A DNA stretch of 5,900 bases, from positions 1-5,900 of the forward strand of contig CAJWGH010000075.1 in NCBI GenBank assembly GCA_913031095.1, in the 5' to 3' direction. Position numbers and translations under genes: made by a program. This DNA is from an uncultured Chloroflexota bacterium. Lineage in GTDB: Bacteria > Chloroflexota > Dehalococcoidia > UBA3495. Positions within the stretch are counted from its first letter, which is position 1. Every line of letters starts with the position of its first letter. Shown piece after piece: positions 5,395-5,900 of this stretch. The notes below the pieces were generated by a model that saw nothing but the letters and a program-made list of their open reading frames with translations, searched no databases and was not told the DNA's origin.

Positions 5395-5900
5395 ATGGTC
5401 CAACAACAGGCGGCATTACTGAAACCCGAGTCTCTGGTCGCAGAATTCAAAAAGAACGGCGTCACCCACATCGTGACCATTCCTGACAGCGAGACCAACT
5501 ACCTCTACGAGTTGATGAAGGAACAGGACTGGCTGAGCGTCGTCCCTACCTCGCGGGAAGGCGAAACGTTTGCCATCGCCCTTGGACTGATCGTCGGTGG
5601 AAAGGTTCCAGTCTGCGTCATCCAGAACACCGGTATGATGGAGTCCGGAGATTCCATCCGCGGTATGTCACTGGATGCAGGGTTCCCGTTGGTAATGCTG
5701 ATCGGCTACCGGGGCTGGACACGCCACGGTGTGATTACCGACTCGGCCGCACGCTACACCGAAACTTTCTTGCACGCCATGGGAATCAACTACTATCTGT
5801 TAGAGGGGGATGACGACGCCTCACGGATATCGATCGCATTCGAAGAAGCTCGGTCGCAAAGCCGGCCCGTTGCCGTACTAGTCGGCGACGAGTACCATGG
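5395..5900 (+). CDS. ThDP-binding decarboxylase alpha-type subunit, partial (3' end outside window)
   Basis: The first 168 codons of a thiamine-diphosphate enzyme, cut by the window edge. The residues form a ThDP pyrimidine-binding domain: entry helix LVAEFKKNGVTHIVTIPDSE (14-33), then SREGETFAIALGLIVGGKVP (53-72) with E55/E57 at the position of the Glu that activates the cofactor, then VCVIQNTGMMESGDSI (73-88) and FPLVMLIGYRGW. This pattern is that of sulfopyruvate decarboxylase alpha (ComD) and the N-terminal part of phosphonopyruvate decarboxylase. The closing strand PVAVLVGDEY (about 157-166) suggests the domain is nearly complete, so the gene may stop just past the edge and be followed by a separate PP-domain beta subunit; that part is not visible. 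Start: GGAGGA 8 nt upstream of ATG. It is divergent from the transporter operon and has its own strong promoter. A role on a 2-oxo acid is family knowledge; the exact substrate is unknown. GC and codon use look like its neighbours. Confidence 0.9.
   Translation, partial: MVQQQAALLKPESLVAEFKKNGVTHIVTIPDSETNYLYELMKEQDWLSVVPTSREGETFAIALGLIVGGKVPVCVIQNTGMMESGDSIRGMSLDAGFPLVMLIGYRGWTRHGVITDSAARYTETFLHAMGINYYLLEGDDDASRISIAFEEARSQSRPVAVLVGDEYH

Overview
The window holds six protein-coding genes arranged as a divergent catabolic-type cluster. Five genes are read leftwards (minus strand). In transcription order they are: a 12-helix MFS transporter (3759-5081), a second closely related MFS transporter (2456-3766), an FMN-dependent monooxygenase of the NtaA/SnaA/DszA branch of the luciferase-like superfamily (1078-2421), and two single-domain MaoC-like hot-dog proteins (468-887 and 25-480). 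One gene is read rightwards from 5395 and runs off the right edge. It encodes a ThDP-binding pyrimidine-domain protein that resembles the alpha subunit of sulfopyruvate decarboxylase or the matching part of phosphonopyruvate decarboxylase. No RNA gene, insertion sequence, CRISPR array or regulator gene is visible.

The 313-base divergent intergenic region (5082-5394) is the most structured part. It has a near-consensus sigma70-type promoter for the rightward gene (TTGACT, 18 nt, TATAAT). It also has a plausible leftward promoter (TTGGCT, 17 nt, TATATT) whose -10 box overlaps the rightward -10 box by four bases, so the two promoters could not be occupied at once. An A/T-rich dyad and direct repeat lies across the rightward -35 box and could be an operator. 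The leftward leader (about 190 nt) contains three mutually exclusive hairpins, the last followed by a short T-rich run, which is the layout of an attenuator. The rightward leader (about 100 nt) has a bulged hairpin and an anti-Shine-Dalgarno CCTCC with two possible GGAGG partners.

The genes fit one theme, by inference: import of a small, probably acidic organic compound by two diverged MFS paralogues, oxidative attack by a two-component flavin monooxygenase, processing of acyl-CoA-type products by a pair of hot-dog hydratases or thioesterases, and decarboxylation of a 2-oxo acid by the ThDP enzyme. A flavin reductase, which this monooxygenase class normally needs, is not in the window. The substrate cannot be read from sequence.

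The organism is bacterial: strong GGAGG ribosome sites, sigma70-like promoters and overlapping genes. Moderate GC content and the mix of an NtaA-type monooxygenase, tandem MFS carriers and MaoC pairs is compatible with an uncultivated Chloroflexota lineage such as SAR202, which is known for expanded flavin monooxygenase families. This assignment is an inference with low confidence.
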